Origin: Timema cristinae
Taxonomy: Eukaryota > Arthropoda > Insecta > Phasmatodea > Timematidae
NCBI GenBank assembly: GCA_039000515.1
Contig: JBCFYV010003508.1
Location: forward strand, 49,251,265 to 49,315,264
DNA: 64,000 nucleotides
Reading direction: 5' to 3'
Positions 34,013 through 44,542 of the stretch are shown one piece after another. Under the pieces are notes generated by a model, which saw only the letters and a list, made by a program, of their open reading frames with translations, was not told where the DNA came from and made no database searches. Position 1 is the first letter of the stretch, and the number at the start of each line of letters is the position of its first letter. Position numbers and translations under genes: made by a program.

Positions 34013-34192
34013 GTATTGAATGTGGGTTCCCCGCTGAGATTGCCAACGGCTTCTACCAACTGGTCAACGGAACCGTCAGCTATCTGAGCAAGGTTGTGTA
34101 CTCCTGCGAGGAGGGCTACGAGATGGCTGGAAGAGCTCAACTCTTGTGCGACATTGACGAGAGGTGGAACGGACCCCCGCCGAGGTGCCTAG
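34013..34192 (+). CDS. fw: furrowed-like receptor, CCP/sushi module 2
   Basis: Acceptor 'attggtag' ends at 34012; donor 'gtacgt' starts at 34193. It reads IECGFPAEIANGFYQLVNGT, VSYLSKVVYSCEEGYEMAG, RAQLLCDIDERWNGPPPRC. The four Cys (IEC, YSC, LLC, PRC) and the W two residues before NGPPP are canonical. There is an NGT glycosylation sequon. Phase 1 to phase 1. Confidence 0.94.
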
Positions 34193-34210
34193 GTACGTGT
34201 ATTGGTTAAA

Positions 34211-34405
34211 ACCTGCTTCAGTGGCCGCATTGGGGTTCAAATACCGGTCAGGTGTTCAGATATTTCCCCAAATATTTTTCTACTCTCCCTCCATGAAAAT
34301 GCGGGTACACTTTCTCTATATTCAACCGTCTTTAGCCTTAACTCATTAGCATAATTAGTACATATATGTATAACCAAAACAGGTAATAAGACATGGTGAT
34401 AAAAA
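34211..34405 (+). mobile_element. SINE family B, head partly deleted
   Basis: Head 'cttcagtggccgcat' runs straight into the B box 'tggggttcaaata'; body 'aaaatgcgggtacactttct'; tail 'ataaccaaaacaggtaataa'. About 30 bp between the A and B boxes is missing. Confidence 0.8.
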
Positions 34406-34639
34406 AATATAAAAGTTCTCAACATTTAACTCAAGAAAACGTTTCAAATTTGTTTGGGTGAGAAGCTTCATTATTATCAACTGGCCAAAGTTCTTTCTAC
34501 CAAAATTTGGTAAATTCAAACTGAAAATCTCATTTTATATGATAATTTATTTGTTGAAATATATCTCAATGCTTGGTAATAGATTTGCATGTCCAATATT
34601 TAAAAAAAAACACTTGATATTTGGGCTTTACTTGAAGCT

Positions 34640-34770
34640 AAAAGGTTATCTAAACATTATTTCTGAAGAAGGTGGATCAAAATTTGTTGACATCATTGCA
34701 CGATACACAATATACAGATGTAACGCTCAAATATACCTTGGTCCACCACCGATTACCTGTACAAATTCAT
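34640..34770 (+). pseudogene. possible degenerate or cryptic CCP exon
   Basis: In intron 6 the plus frame reads GGSKFVDIIARYTIY, then RCNAQIYLGPPPITC. This resembles the middle of a CCP module (Y-x-C, Y-x-L-x-G, I-T-C). A GT at 34770 would leave phase 1, as in true CCP exons, but no first Cys, no acceptor of quality and no final P-x-C are visible. It may be a relic or chance. Confidence 0.25.
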
Positions 34771-34814
34771 GTAATCTCAACTAAAGAATGCTGACATATT
34801 TTATTCTTACACAG

Positions 34815-34997
34815 CCGTTGAATGTGAAGCCCCTCCTTCCATCTCCAATGGTCGATTTGTAGCGAGCAACAATGTGACAATAGCCGGGACTATCATCGAG
34901 TACTTGTGCAGTACCCGAGGATACAAGCTTGTTGGTCCGAAACAAATTGTTTGTCTGCCAAGTGGATTGTTTGACAAAAAACCTCCAATATGCAAAG
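34815..34997 (+). CDS. fw: furrowed-like receptor, CCP/sushi module 3
   Basis: Acceptor 'ttcttacacag' ends at 34814; donor 'gtattg' starts at 34998. It reads AVECEAPPSISNGRFVASNN, VTIAGTIIEYLCSTRGYKL, VGPKQIVCLPSGLFDKKPP, ICK. Four Cys (VEC, YLC, IVC, PIC). NVT is an N-glycosylation sequon. Phase 1 in and out. It is the last CCP before the stalk; Drosophila furrowed has more, so this gene appears shorter in this region unless exons were missed. Confidence 0.94.
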
Positions 34998-35561
34998 GTA
35001 TTGTACACAGGTTGTATAGTAAGACAGCCATGAAAACCTTTTAACATAAATGTAGGTTAGAGAAAACGGCCAAAAGTTCATCGTATCTTAGATGTACCAA
35101 ATTAGACCCATCGATTCAGAGGTTTAGGGTTCAACACGTATACAGTTAGTTGCAATATTAAAACACCATACCATTTAAATGATAATATAATTAGGCCTAC
35201 ATGAATAATTTTATGTTCTTTTACTTTGGTATCCAAGACAAGTTTCAATAGTTAAAATATAGATAGTATGTATATTTGACAATTGACAACTCAATTTATA
35301 AAAACGAATAGTATTATTTATAGGGTAAAGCATAATTTTAGTCAACTAAATTAGGCCTACCATATTAATTATATCTAAACACACTATTAAAATTAGAACT
35401 ATCAATATTTTTAAATCTTTAATTTAGCTATATAATGAAACACTAACGTCTACAAACTATAGATTTAATAAGCAAAGAGTCCACCTTGAACAATTATTCT
35501 ATACCCAACTCCTTCAGAGAAAGATTATGTTCGCCAGGCTTCAAAGAGTCTTCTTCATTCT
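34998..35561. other. fw intron 7, 5' part
   Basis: AT-rich. A tRNA-like fragment at 35113-35150 ('cagaggtttagggttcaaca') is all that stands out. Confidence 0.45.
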
Positions 35562-36359
35562 TCATATTTTGAAAGTTTTCCGGAACATTTTCTTCAATAT
35601 TATGAATGTTGAAAATTCTTTGAAGAGTATTTCTCCGTTCTTGGCCAACACTTGTATGTTTATGTGACCTTTGTCCTCTGCATTCATCGGTTTATGACTT
35701 GAACTCGGCCCTGAGTGACCTTTCTTGGAGTTAAATACGTTGAAAAACTTACTGCGATGCGAGGGCAAGGGCTTCCCAGGGACATCTTCATCATTACTAT
35801 GACCCTCACTGGTCTCTGTTTTTTCATTAAGGTCATGTTTCTTTCGGAAAATTTTACCAAGTGATCCATATTTTTTTCTGTGAAAAGACTCAACAGAGGC
35901 TGGCTGTGAACTGGAATCAACGGTTTCGTCCTCGGAAGGCTTATCTTCTTTCTGAGACTTCCGTTTTGATTGGGCAATGGACAAATACTTCAGATCCAGC
36001 TCATCTCCGTATTGTGCCATTTCATTGACATGAAACATTCCTTTCCGGAACATCTTTCCTAAAGATGATGACTTCTTTCTTGTGGTATCTACACAAGGCT
36101 TGGCCGTCAGATCTTCTTGTCTATCTGTAGAGCTACAGGAAGGATCATTGGATCTGCTTGATAAGAAGCCGTGTTGAAAAACTTTCCTTATCGAAGTGAT
36201 GGTTGAATTCGGCTGAGGACTTGATTTGGTTACCTCATCGCCACTGGCCTTTACTATCATCTGGTCTTCAGTAGTCTTTGGTTGCTCAACATCAGACAAC
36301 TCTCTTGCTGATATGGTGTATTCTTCTGTTATTGTTGATAGTAAATTTGCTTCCTCCAT
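35562..36359 (-). CDS. unspliced 265-aa basic/serine-rich protein nested in fw intron 7
   Basis: I do not recognise the family. The ORF is open for 265 codons on the minus strand with ATG in good context ('caagATGG'). Composition is strongly protein-like: acidic/Ser-rich linkers separate repeated basic-aromatic boxes: SIRKVFQHGF (res 56-65), RKKSSSLGKMFRK (95-107), RKKYGSLGKIFRKK (161-174), RSKFFNVFNSKK (202-213), ILKKMFRKTF (254-263). Two boxes are followed by xNE (HVNE, DLNE). No signal peptide, membrane span or Cys pattern is seen, so a cytoplasmic or nuclear protein is likely; the boxes could bind membrane or a partner and have Ser next to Lys/Arg. The box spacing and lack of introns suggest a young, retroposed or lineage-specific gene. 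It could instead be one exon of a larger gene. Confidence 0.6.
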   Translation of the reverse strand: MEEANLLSTITEEYTISARELSDVEQPKTTEDQMIVKASGDEVTKSSPQPNSTITSIRKVFQHGFLSSRSNDPSCSSTDRQEDLTAKPCVDTTRKKSSSLGKMFRKGMFHVNEMAQYGDELDLKYLSIAQSKRKSQKEDKPSEDETVDSSSQPASVESFHRKKYGSLGKIFRKKHDLNEKTETSEGHSNDEDVPGKPLPSHRSKFFNVFNSKKGHSGPSSSHKPMNAEDKGHINIQVLAKNGEILFKEFSTFIILKKMFRKTFKI

Positions 36360-37742
36360 CTTGTAACTATCTTGATGTAATTTATTAAATTAATTTAAAC
36401 AATGTTTAGTTTTTGTATGTCTTTCTGCTTTGCCAAAATGTAGTTATACAATTTAATAGTATTTTCTAACAGAAAAGTTTAATGATACCATTGCTTGGTT
36501 ACTGGTACACAAAACTTCACACCTCAATAGTACATAAAACAAAAGTATTATAATTCATTGTTAAACAATTGAATACAACTATTTTTACAGTTTTAAATGA
36601 GATTTAAAAAAATAGTAGAGGCTTACTATATTTTGTATTCAATCAAACCTTTAATAATCCAATCAGTTTTGTTTAAATACATTATTTCATTTATTTTAGA
36701 ACCAATTAGTAAAAGGAATTTATAAAATCTTCATGTTGAAAAGAAGGTGAATAACTTGATAAATAAGAAGTGGATAGGTTTCTCTTCTCTTTGCACAACT
36801 AGCGCTTAGTGGTTGCAGACTGAACTAACAAAATCTTTATGAAATATTTTATATATATTATCATGCACATTGCATTGTTGTTTCTATTAATCCATTTGAT
36901 TCTTTTTTGAACACGCTATTGAGCTATAAGTTTTATTCAATTACAAATAATGTAAATAAAATAAAATTATATACAGTGGGATCTTCATTTATCAAAGTCC
37001 AAAAAAATTTGATAAACTTCTAAATATAGAAACATTCTTTATTGTTGTGTAGTAGATTGTGTTTAGAAACACCTTTCCTAGTCAATCCATGCCTTCTAAT
37101 ACATAACTTTAGTGAATGTGGATTACATTACAGTATGTACAAGTTATGTTCATATAAGTTCATATGATTAAAAATAATTATCAACAAGGGAGACATTATT
37201 ATAAACACACCTTGACAAAACATAATGTTTATTAGTATTTACATTTTCTAGTGTCTTGTTGTCCAACAAAATTGATTACGATTCATCATATAAGTGTTCA
37301 CACTTATTAAGAACATAAAAAATATTGTCGGGAACACTTTAATTATATGAATTGAGGACCACAAAATTAGGTTAAGATTTAAACTTTTTTGAATCAAACA
37401 ATGTAGCATCAAAGCTCTCTGATAGCAGCCAGCACCCATCCCAAATAAAAAAATATTGTAAAATTTCATAAACTATTATTTCTCATATTGAGACCTATTA
37501 TTTTTATATTGTTTTTTCACCTTTTTATAGAGACAGGTGAATAATATTAATCTCCTATGGAATTTTATTATGTATTCATATTATGTTAAGGCCCTAATGT
37601 CTTAGTTAACAATGCTCCTACATTTGTTGCAAAACTATATATAGTTATATATAAATATCGAGTAGGATTAATTCTCTACACAGAGCTTCAATAACTTGTG
37701 GTAAAAGATGTGAACTGTTTTTATTTGTGTTAACTCTTTCAG
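36360..37742. other. fw intron 7, 3' part
   Basis: AT-rich. At 36975-37020 'acagtgggatcttcatttat' resembles one pogo-like MITE terminus (compare 58715). The intron ends in 'gttaactctttcag'. Confidence 0.45.
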
Positions 37743-38050
37743 AGGATGTGCGGGGAGGACTGGCCACTGCACCGGTGACCAAACCTAGCAGGGGCCCCAC
37801 CAGACCAACGACTCCACTCCCCACTAGAGCAACCTCAGGACCCAAGAAAACCACTGCAGAGACCTCCCAAGGAGGAGGACAACGTGATCGAGGAATCAGC
37901 TCATGTGCCCAGTCTGGTAGCGCCGTCACACCCACAAGAGAACGAGATCCGGACAGTGTCAACAGAAGGACTGACCTAGGTCACATAGCTAACGTGGCAC
38001 ACCTGTCGAAGAGGAGAGGAAAGAAGCCGTCGGTGCTAGACTCAACCTCG
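37743..38050 (+). CDS. fw: furrowed-like receptor, Thr/Pro-rich stalk exon (frame disrupted)
   Basis: Acceptor 'aactctttcag' ends at 37742; the likely donor 'gtgagg' starts at 38051. In phase with CCP3 it begins EDVRGGLATAPVTKP, then SRGPTRPTTPLPTRAT, a Thr/Pro-rich, probably O-glycosylated stalk. Further on a different frame reads RPPKEEDNVIEESAHVP and HPQENEIRTVSTEGL (37860-37976), with codon use more like the other exons, and then meets TAG at 37977. A third frame (VGARLNLG at the end) is the one that joins the membrane exon in phase. So two or more small indels are likely. Alternatively, a donor at 37917 ('gtagcg') keeps the first frame and gives the right phase without any shift. Confidence 0.7.
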
Positions 38051-38194
38051 GTGAGGGCCGCAACCTTACACCTTCCTTATTATTAACTAGAGTTACTTTG
38101 GTCAAATGTTGTTTTAATAGCTCAGCTCACTGTTGGTGTGAAGCTGTCTGATGCGTTAGACTCGCACTGCATTATGGTCATGGCGGTCTTTTCG

Positions 38195-38320
38195 CTTTAC
38201 TACCTATCTGGGCTATCCACATAGGATGAGAGAGGTAGGATTTAGAGGAACTGTACCCAAATTCATTGATGAGAGAGGGGAATACTTCAAATTAGTCATC
38301 AACTGTTTTTTGCCTGTGGC
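38195..38320 (-). mobile_element. SINE family B tail/body fragment
   Basis: 'gctttactacctatctgggc' and 'gtaggatttagaggaactgt' match the reversed 3' half of B. It stops where a LINE end begins. Confidence 0.5.
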
Positions 38321-38329
38321 CGGGTCAGT

Positions 38330-38490
38330 TTAGTAAAATGCCTCCATCTTCCTCCATTCTTCTCCTCTCACTTGCACACTTTCTGTTATCAGCTCCTCCC
38401 ATATCTTTCTTGGTCTTTTTCCCTACATACTTCATCTCCAACATTATCTTTGGTGTTTTCCATCCTCGTTACATGACCATACTATCTTGG
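38330..38490 (-). mobile_element. LINE relic, ORF2 C-terminus
   Basis: Minus strand: YGHVTRM near 38485, then KRPRKIWEELITESVQVR and GEEWRKMEAFY followed by stop at about 38335. These are the final residues of a non-LTR retrotransposon polyprotein (W/Y-GHV-RM ... KRPRKxWEEL). A second copy of the same end is at 62870-62985 on the plus strand. Frames are broken upstream. Confidence 0.7.
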
Positions 38491-38634
38491 AAAGATTACC
38501 CTCAGTTCCCCGAGCCAGGATTGAAACCCTGACCTCTCCGTTATGGCAAACCAGACAAGATATAGTCTGAATACCCACTGATGCATATAATATACTTATT
38601 ACAAATGTAGTGATTCTTTGTATGTTTTGTTTAG

Positions 38635-38716
38635 GTGCTATCATAGCTCTTGGAGTGTTTGGTGGTTTCGTCTTCTTGGCGGCTGTCATTACAACTATTG
38701 TCATCTTAATCAGGAG
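38635..38716 (+). CDS. fw: furrowed-like receptor, transmembrane exon
   Basis: Acceptor 'tgttttgtttag' ends at 38634; donor 'gtaaga' starts at 38717. It reads GAIIALGVFGGFVFLAAVI, then TTIVILIRR: a single hydrophobic span of about 24 residues with Gly-rich packing faces and a basic stop-transfer RR. The topology is type I. The exon needs one carried base (phase 1) and ends in phase 2, joining exactly to the cytoplasmic exon 6.8 kb downstream. Confidence 0.9.
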
Positions 38717-39207
38717 GTAAGAATATTATATTTATATGAAAACCTTTTCAAACAAAAAGTGGATAGAAATTAAGTTCATAAATGCTATGACATGAAAAGT
38801 AATATTTTATATAAAACTATTGAAAACCACTGAATTTGCGACTTGTAAATACTTGATTAGGTATTACATATTATAGTCCTACAATATTACACTTAGGCTG
38901 TCTAGAATTTAAAAATATTGATAATGTTTATGGACAAAAGGTAAATTTAAATAAAGTATTATATAAACTTTGAAATGAGTTAAAATGCATCCATACAGCT
39001 GCTGTTCAACCAACTCTTTATAACTAGTTAAGTAATATTCACTAGTGTTGTAATTAACAATTATTTAGAGAAATATCCAAGAGAATTTACTTAGTAAATA
39101 ATAATAATTATGATAATGATTAAATTTAAAAGTAAACTGAATATTCTTTAAATAGAATGAATAAATATTTTAGCACTTTGTGATGAATTTTTCATTTTTT
39201 TTTAATC
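38717..39207. other. fw intron 9, first part
   Basis: AT-rich; nothing recognised. Confidence 0.45.
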
Positions 39208-39450
39208 AACACGTCTTACGACCTGTTCAGGTTATACACATGTATGATAACTACTTTAATGTTGTATGGATGGGGAAGGAAGGATTTTAGAGGTAATATA
39301 CCTGCATTTTCAGGGAAGGAGAATGGGAAACTATGTGGGAAAAAATCAACCTAAGTAGAGCCGGCTGGGAATAGAAGCCAATCTCCTCGTCATCAGTAGG
39401 CCAGCTTAACACGAGAGTGACACCTTAAACTATTTGGCCACTAAAGGGGG
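39208..39450 (-). mobile_element. SINE family B copy
   Basis: Reversed tail 'cgtcttacgacctgttcagg', body, and head 'cctttagtggccaaatagt' at the 39445 end. Diverged. Confidence 0.75.
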
Positions 39451-39680
39451 TAATTTTTTTCTCAAGTGAGTTCTTCTACCCCTGGTTTGGGAACTTAATA
39501 TTTAGCTATATCAGATAATACGCAACAAAGGTTCAATTAAAAATGGCGGAGTTCATGAATATCCATTACTAAGGTAAGCTACAGTTGCATTGGATGTCCA
39601 AATTTACGAACCATATCTCCCTTTTGCTGCGAACAAAATTTACTGTAAAATGCTAGATTTTTTTAAATAATTTAAACATA

Positions 39681-40268
39681 CAATCAACTCTCGATAACTC
39701 ATACTTATGGGTTCGGGGTCTGTCAAGAGTTATGAAAAGTTTGTCTTATCGAGGGGAAATAAAGTTGTGCCTAAGGAATGAGAACTGATACTTTATCTAA
39801 AGTAATATTATACTTTATTGTGACGAGATAAATAATATATATACAAACAACACAGGTACTGGATTGGGAAAGGTTGAGATTACAATACACCTATAGTGCT
39901 TGTAAATTATCTATATACTGTACTGTATGTGCGGGGGTGAGGTGGGAGGGGTAGTAATTAGTGCTGCATTATTCTACTTCTATAACATTTCTAGGGTGAC
40001 CTGGTGGTCTAGGAGTAAGGTGTTGGACTTCTGTGCTGGGGGTCCAGGGTTCAATCCTCGGTACCGGCACAGATTTATCTGATTTCCAAACCCTTCCTTC
40101 ACCTCTGACAAGAGTGTATTAATCACAACTTGTGAATGTGGGGAATGCCAGGCCTCCACCGTGGTTCGGATCCCACGTTAAACTGTAGGTCCTCCATTTC
40201 ATCTCACACCCTACCATTACACATTAGTGTAAGTGCATATAACCCGAACGGGTAGTAAGACGCGGTGC

Positions 40269-40301
<33 letters not shown>

Positions 40302-40433
40302 TAATAATATATTATTATTTCTATTCTGTCAACATGCTGCTGGTGTGTTACTACTTACAATTTTATTCCAGAAGATTTTGTCCAAATTATCCGAAGTCCG
40401 AGATATCGAGGTTTGAGTTATCAGAGTTGACTG
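39681..40433. mobile_element. pogo-type MITE containing a nested SINE A
   Basis: Left end 'caatcaactctcgataactc'; right end reversed 'cagtcaactctgataactca', continuing 'aacctcgatatctcgg'. TA flanks both sides (39679-39680, 40434-40435). Subterminal 'ttatcgagggg' repeats the theme. No transposase; most of the interior is the SINE at 39995. Confidence 0.75.
39995..40310 (+). mobile_element. SINE family A, subfamily with a short insertion
   Basis: Head 'ggtgacctggtggtctagga', B box 'cagggttcaatcctcgg', then an extra 'gtgtattaatcacaa' before 'cttgtgaatgtgg'. The same insertion is in the copy at 50478-50684. Ends in (AAT)n at 40268-40300. Inserted within the pogo-like MITE. Confidence 0.9.
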
Positions 40434-40439
40434 TAGTTT

Positions 40440-40960
40440 AAACCAAGGGTTGGCAATCTTTTTGGGCCCGATTGACTTATATTATAAATTTGTCTAAGTT
40501 CCCGTGACCTCCCATCATTTCTTCATTCGATTCTTATATAATACTTAATTTAAATATTTCCTCAAGCGCTTGTGTCCTTTCTAGAAGAAAATATATAGAA
40601 TAAAATTAATAAAATGTATAGTTTCATATTAAACTAATTTATTTTCTTATAAAATTAGTTACATTACTGATAATGGCCGATCAATATAATTTTGGTCACA
40701 CTCAAATATTATTTGAAATTTCTTGATACATTTGTGACTTTAGAAGACTCAAAGATCGAGTTTTAACAAAGTTAAAGTTTTTTTATACGTGATCACATGA
40801 AAATGACTATTAAGACAACCAGTTTTGATGTTGATTGAAGCAACCTATTAAAATAATAATTCAACGTTTTATAACTATTTACTGTAAGAATATTTATTAT
40901 GCTACATAAGTGCATATGGGAGACATTTATTTACAGAAATATACTTGTGTGACGGCACTG
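40440..40960. other. intronic sequence, possible hAT-like end
   Basis: 'caagggttggcaatcttttt' plus 'gggcccgattgac' at 40445-40475 looks like one terminus of an hAT-type MITE; no matching end found. Confidence 0.3.
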
Positions 40961-42379
40961 AAGAATTTTAAAACCACACATGGGACAATTAGCTTAGCGG
41001 GCTGGTGTTCTATTGACTGAACGACCCAGGTTTTTATCTGTACAGAACACACATTTCTAGTTTTTGATATCTCTAACCATAATATTGTTAGAAGAACATC
41101 GTAATAAAATATTCAGTGGTTTTATTTAGTGTATTATTAATTACTGTGCAACCCTCAAATATTACATTACCACTTTATTCAAGTATTTTTGATTGTTTAG
41201 TGTATTATAGTGTAATCATAATTTGGTTGTATTGAATACCTGTTATTTGTACAGTTCTCTACCGACTCAACTCTACCAATTCACTGACCTAAAACCGACC
41301 CTAGTTATCTGTAGTAATTCAACTGCATGAAGCCGTAACACATTTTTACTATCTATGTGGGACATTTAAAATGCCTTTTGAATACATAAATTAAACATTT
41401 AAGTAAAATTACAGATTGCCTGTAACTTAAAAGGTTTAAGGGAACACCATTTCTTCAATAGACTCTCTTTCAATCACATACAATACAAGCCCCATAATCC
41501 AGTAATCTGATGCTCTTATACCCTCAACGAACCTCCAAGCCAAGGGTTTGTGGTGTCATTGTGCTCTTTAGCTCGACATGTCTCTGGCAGGTAATACATG
41601 TCATTACTGTGAGTTGTTGCATGTTTATTTTAAATGATTCAACAAGATTTTGGGTAAATACCTAAATGCAGGAGGCTTTAACATTGAAAATTTAAAGATG
41701 ATAAAATATACATTGCCAAAAGAATCCTACATTTACAAATTCTGACCAAAAAGGTTAATATTTTTCAGAATATTAGTTTCCTAAGAGTCTGTTTTGAGCA
41801 TAACTCCCCATTTTTCAATTTACTTCCGGAAATGTGACATCAAGCCCGATTATTGTGCTTATATTTTGACGCAGTGCATTTACACGTGTCTTTGTTTTCC
41901 AACCCTTCCTAATGGCTGTAGTAATTAAACCATTGTTGGTCCAATTTATATTTTTTTACTAATATGTTTAACATCAAATATTATCATACTGTTCCTTTAA
42001 TCTAATGTATGAGGATAGGACAGATAATTAAGAGAAAATGCAACAGTAAATGCCTGGAAAGAACATGGAAAACCACAATGTGTAAAAACCACCTTCTCGT
42101 ACTCATTCCACGAGGCTGGTCAAGGCCGCTACTGGTTCTGTTTACCTCTCTCTGATTTTGCTAGCCCAAATGGCCTCAGCCATGATCAAGAGTATTAAGC
42201 ATTGAGCTTCAGACAAACCACTTTTAAAAGGTTTTGGTTTTAATATCTCGAGGGTTAAGATTTAATCGTCGTGGACTGTTAAGGAGTTTATTATAACTGT
42301 GACTGAAAAATAACTTTTTGATAACAAACGTTTCAAGAAATTACCAAATGTGTTATAAGGTCCAATTTGTGTGTTATCA
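40961..42379. other. fw intron 9, middle part
   Basis: 40983-41040 has a degraded tRNA-like segment ('gacaattagcttagcgggct'). No exon recognised; AT-rich throughout. Confidence 0.4.
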
Positions 42380-42382
42380 TTA

Positions 42383-42748
42383 GGTGTGGTGTTAGGGAAC
42401 ATGAGTTAAGGTCAGTATTTTTACACTTTTTCGGACAAAAATATAAAATATTGATTTGGCAGATATGTTTAGTTCAATTGTCTACAATAATAATATCAAC
42501 AGTTTTTAAATATTTGTCATGAGCTAATGATATTTAAACAGAATTGTTTTTAAATTATGATGAAAATTCCTGTTAAAATTCTGTGATGTCCATGACAAAT
42601 ATTCAAGGACTGTTTAAATTACCATGTGTAAAAAATTAAACTAAATGTATCAACTGAACAGTATTTTATTTATTTAGAACAAGAGTTTATTGTCATAAAA
42701 ACTGTTAAAATGCTGACCTTAACTTGCATTCTCTTCCACCTCCCCTCA
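42383..42748. mobile_element. palindromic hairpin MITE, reference copy
   Basis: The two halves are inverse over about 170 bp each. Left: 'gagttaaggtcagtattttt', 'atatcaacagtttttaaata', 'tttgtcatgagc'. Right: 'atgacaaatattcaaggact', 'gctgaccttaacttgca', 'ttctcttccacc'. The transcript or single strand could form one long hairpin. No ORF. Confidence 0.85.
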
Positions 42749-43550
42749 AATAATAGACCTAATAAAGCCCTTATTGATTATTTACCAATATTGGTCACTA
42801 GGTACCGTTACTATAACTTTCACGCCAGTAAAAATCCTGCTTCTTTCTAACCAACAACCTCTTACTAAGGTTTGAACCCTTGCCCCTACTAACCAGAGCT
42901 TGTCCCTATACCCTGTTCTAGTGGCAAGAAACGTAAACTCCCTCCCGCTCGAACCATGCCACCTCGCTGGTACACGCTCTTGGCTCTGCCCTTCCCTGAT
43001 CAACAAGTCGGCCGACGAGAATTCTCTCGCAACTATCGAAACCGTGCTGGTTATTTCTCGAATCCAATCTAAGTGACGTTAATCCTAGCTTACACACCAA
43101 GGTATTGTACTGATGCATGCATAATGCACCAGTTTAGGGGAAGAGGGGGTTAACAGACATCTAGCAATGCACTCTCTTACCTTACTATCCCTACTTTTCC
43201 TTACACCTGAAACAAAATTATACGGCTATATTTTTACTCGCTTAGTTTCAGATATATATTTGTCTTAAGGATGGGTCCTTCAAGTCTTTGGATTTTGTAA
43301 AACAATGTTTACCAAACTTTGTTAATGTATCCCAAGAGGTTCGCAAAATATTTAAAGGTGTACACAACACATCAATGGGTTTTACTAACAAACAAAAAAG
43401 TTTGATAAACCAATTAGGCAGATTTTGACTTTTTAACCATTTTCATTAGATGTATGAAATGTAGCGCAAATAAAGTATCGAGTTTTTGAAAGTGATGTTT
43501 TCTGAATGACATGAATAATAACAAATGTTATTTATTAATATTGGTTTAGT
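42749..43550. other. fw intron 9, sequence without recognised gene
   Basis: 43300-43345 ('atgtttaccaaactttgtta', 'cccaagaggttcgcaaaa') resembles a decayed hAT-type MITE end. Short minus-strand open frames have no features. Confidence 0.4.
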
Positions 43551-43870
43551 TATTGGCCTCGTGTTCAGTGCACCTGACTTAGACCCTATGGATCTCGGGT
43601 TCAATTCCCAGCTGGTAACCTGGGTATTTTTCCTGAGAGGGGAATTACCCCAACAGTCACCAGGGTCTGGTTAGTTAGGCTAAAGATAGGTTCGAGTGTT
43701 TCCACTGGTTCCACACTCTCATATTCATTATCTTGTTGAGACATGTAAAGAGCCCCACAGAAAAAATGTACCATTAATATATTGGGCGTTCACCGGACAA
43801 CGGTACATTAGTACCGGCTATTCTATCCACCACCGAGCTACGAGTGATGCAGCCCAGACACGCAATATTA
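43551..43870 (+). mobile_element. SINE family C, near full-length copy
   Basis: Head 'ggcctcgtgttcagtgcacc', B box 'cgggttcaattccc', body 'gaattaccccaacagtcacc', 3' part 'cggtacattagtaccggc' and 'tgcagcccagacacgcaat'. Ends in A/T repeats. Confidence 0.88.
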
Positions 43871-44379
43871 ATATTATATTGGTTTAGTTCAGCTTAATAT
43901 TAACCGGTTTGTGTGATTTCTTGTTGCTCTATTGCTATGCTATGATGCACTTAGTTATGTTAGTCTTAGCAGAGCATGGGGCCATCTTTGGGAAACTGTC
44001 ACCATCACAAAACTTTTGACACATTCTTCGACTTCTGTCCAATTTGAAGGGTTGAAGGAATTTGATTGATTTATGCATTGGAAAAAAAAAACTTTGTTTT
44101 TTCTGATTCAAAATCTTATTTTTCTAATCAACTCTTTCGGTTTACCTTTATTTTATTGCAAATAATGTGTAATTTTGTTTGAATATTGGAATATGTAAAG
44201 TTGGAAAGAAAATGTTTATTCCTGTGTGTTCATTGAAGAAAATACACACACATTAGAAAGTACCGTACACTCCGTCATAGTGAAACAAAGCAAGGTAAGC
44301 TTGCCACCTGTTCAGGATAGACGGAGTGTAAATGTATACAGTTATTTTTTCTCAGTGTTTTTATACCTGTATGGATTAG
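43871..44379. other. intronic sequence
   Basis: Nothing recognised. Confidence 0.45.
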
Positions 44380-44542
44380 TAATTATACTTAAGGACTTTG
44401 GATAAGATAGGTATAATTTGTATTAAGTGTATTCACATTTGCATGGAGAGAGAGATAAGATTCGAACCCCGATCTTCCCATCATTAGCAGGCCAGTTTAA
44501 CATGGGAGTGACGCCTTAGACTATTCGGCCACTGAAGAGGGT
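44380..44542 (-). mobile_element. SINE family B copy, tail lost
   Basis: Reversed B box 'agattcgaaccccgatc', head 'actattcggccactgaag' at the right end, body 'cacatttgcatggagaga'. Confidence 0.75.
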
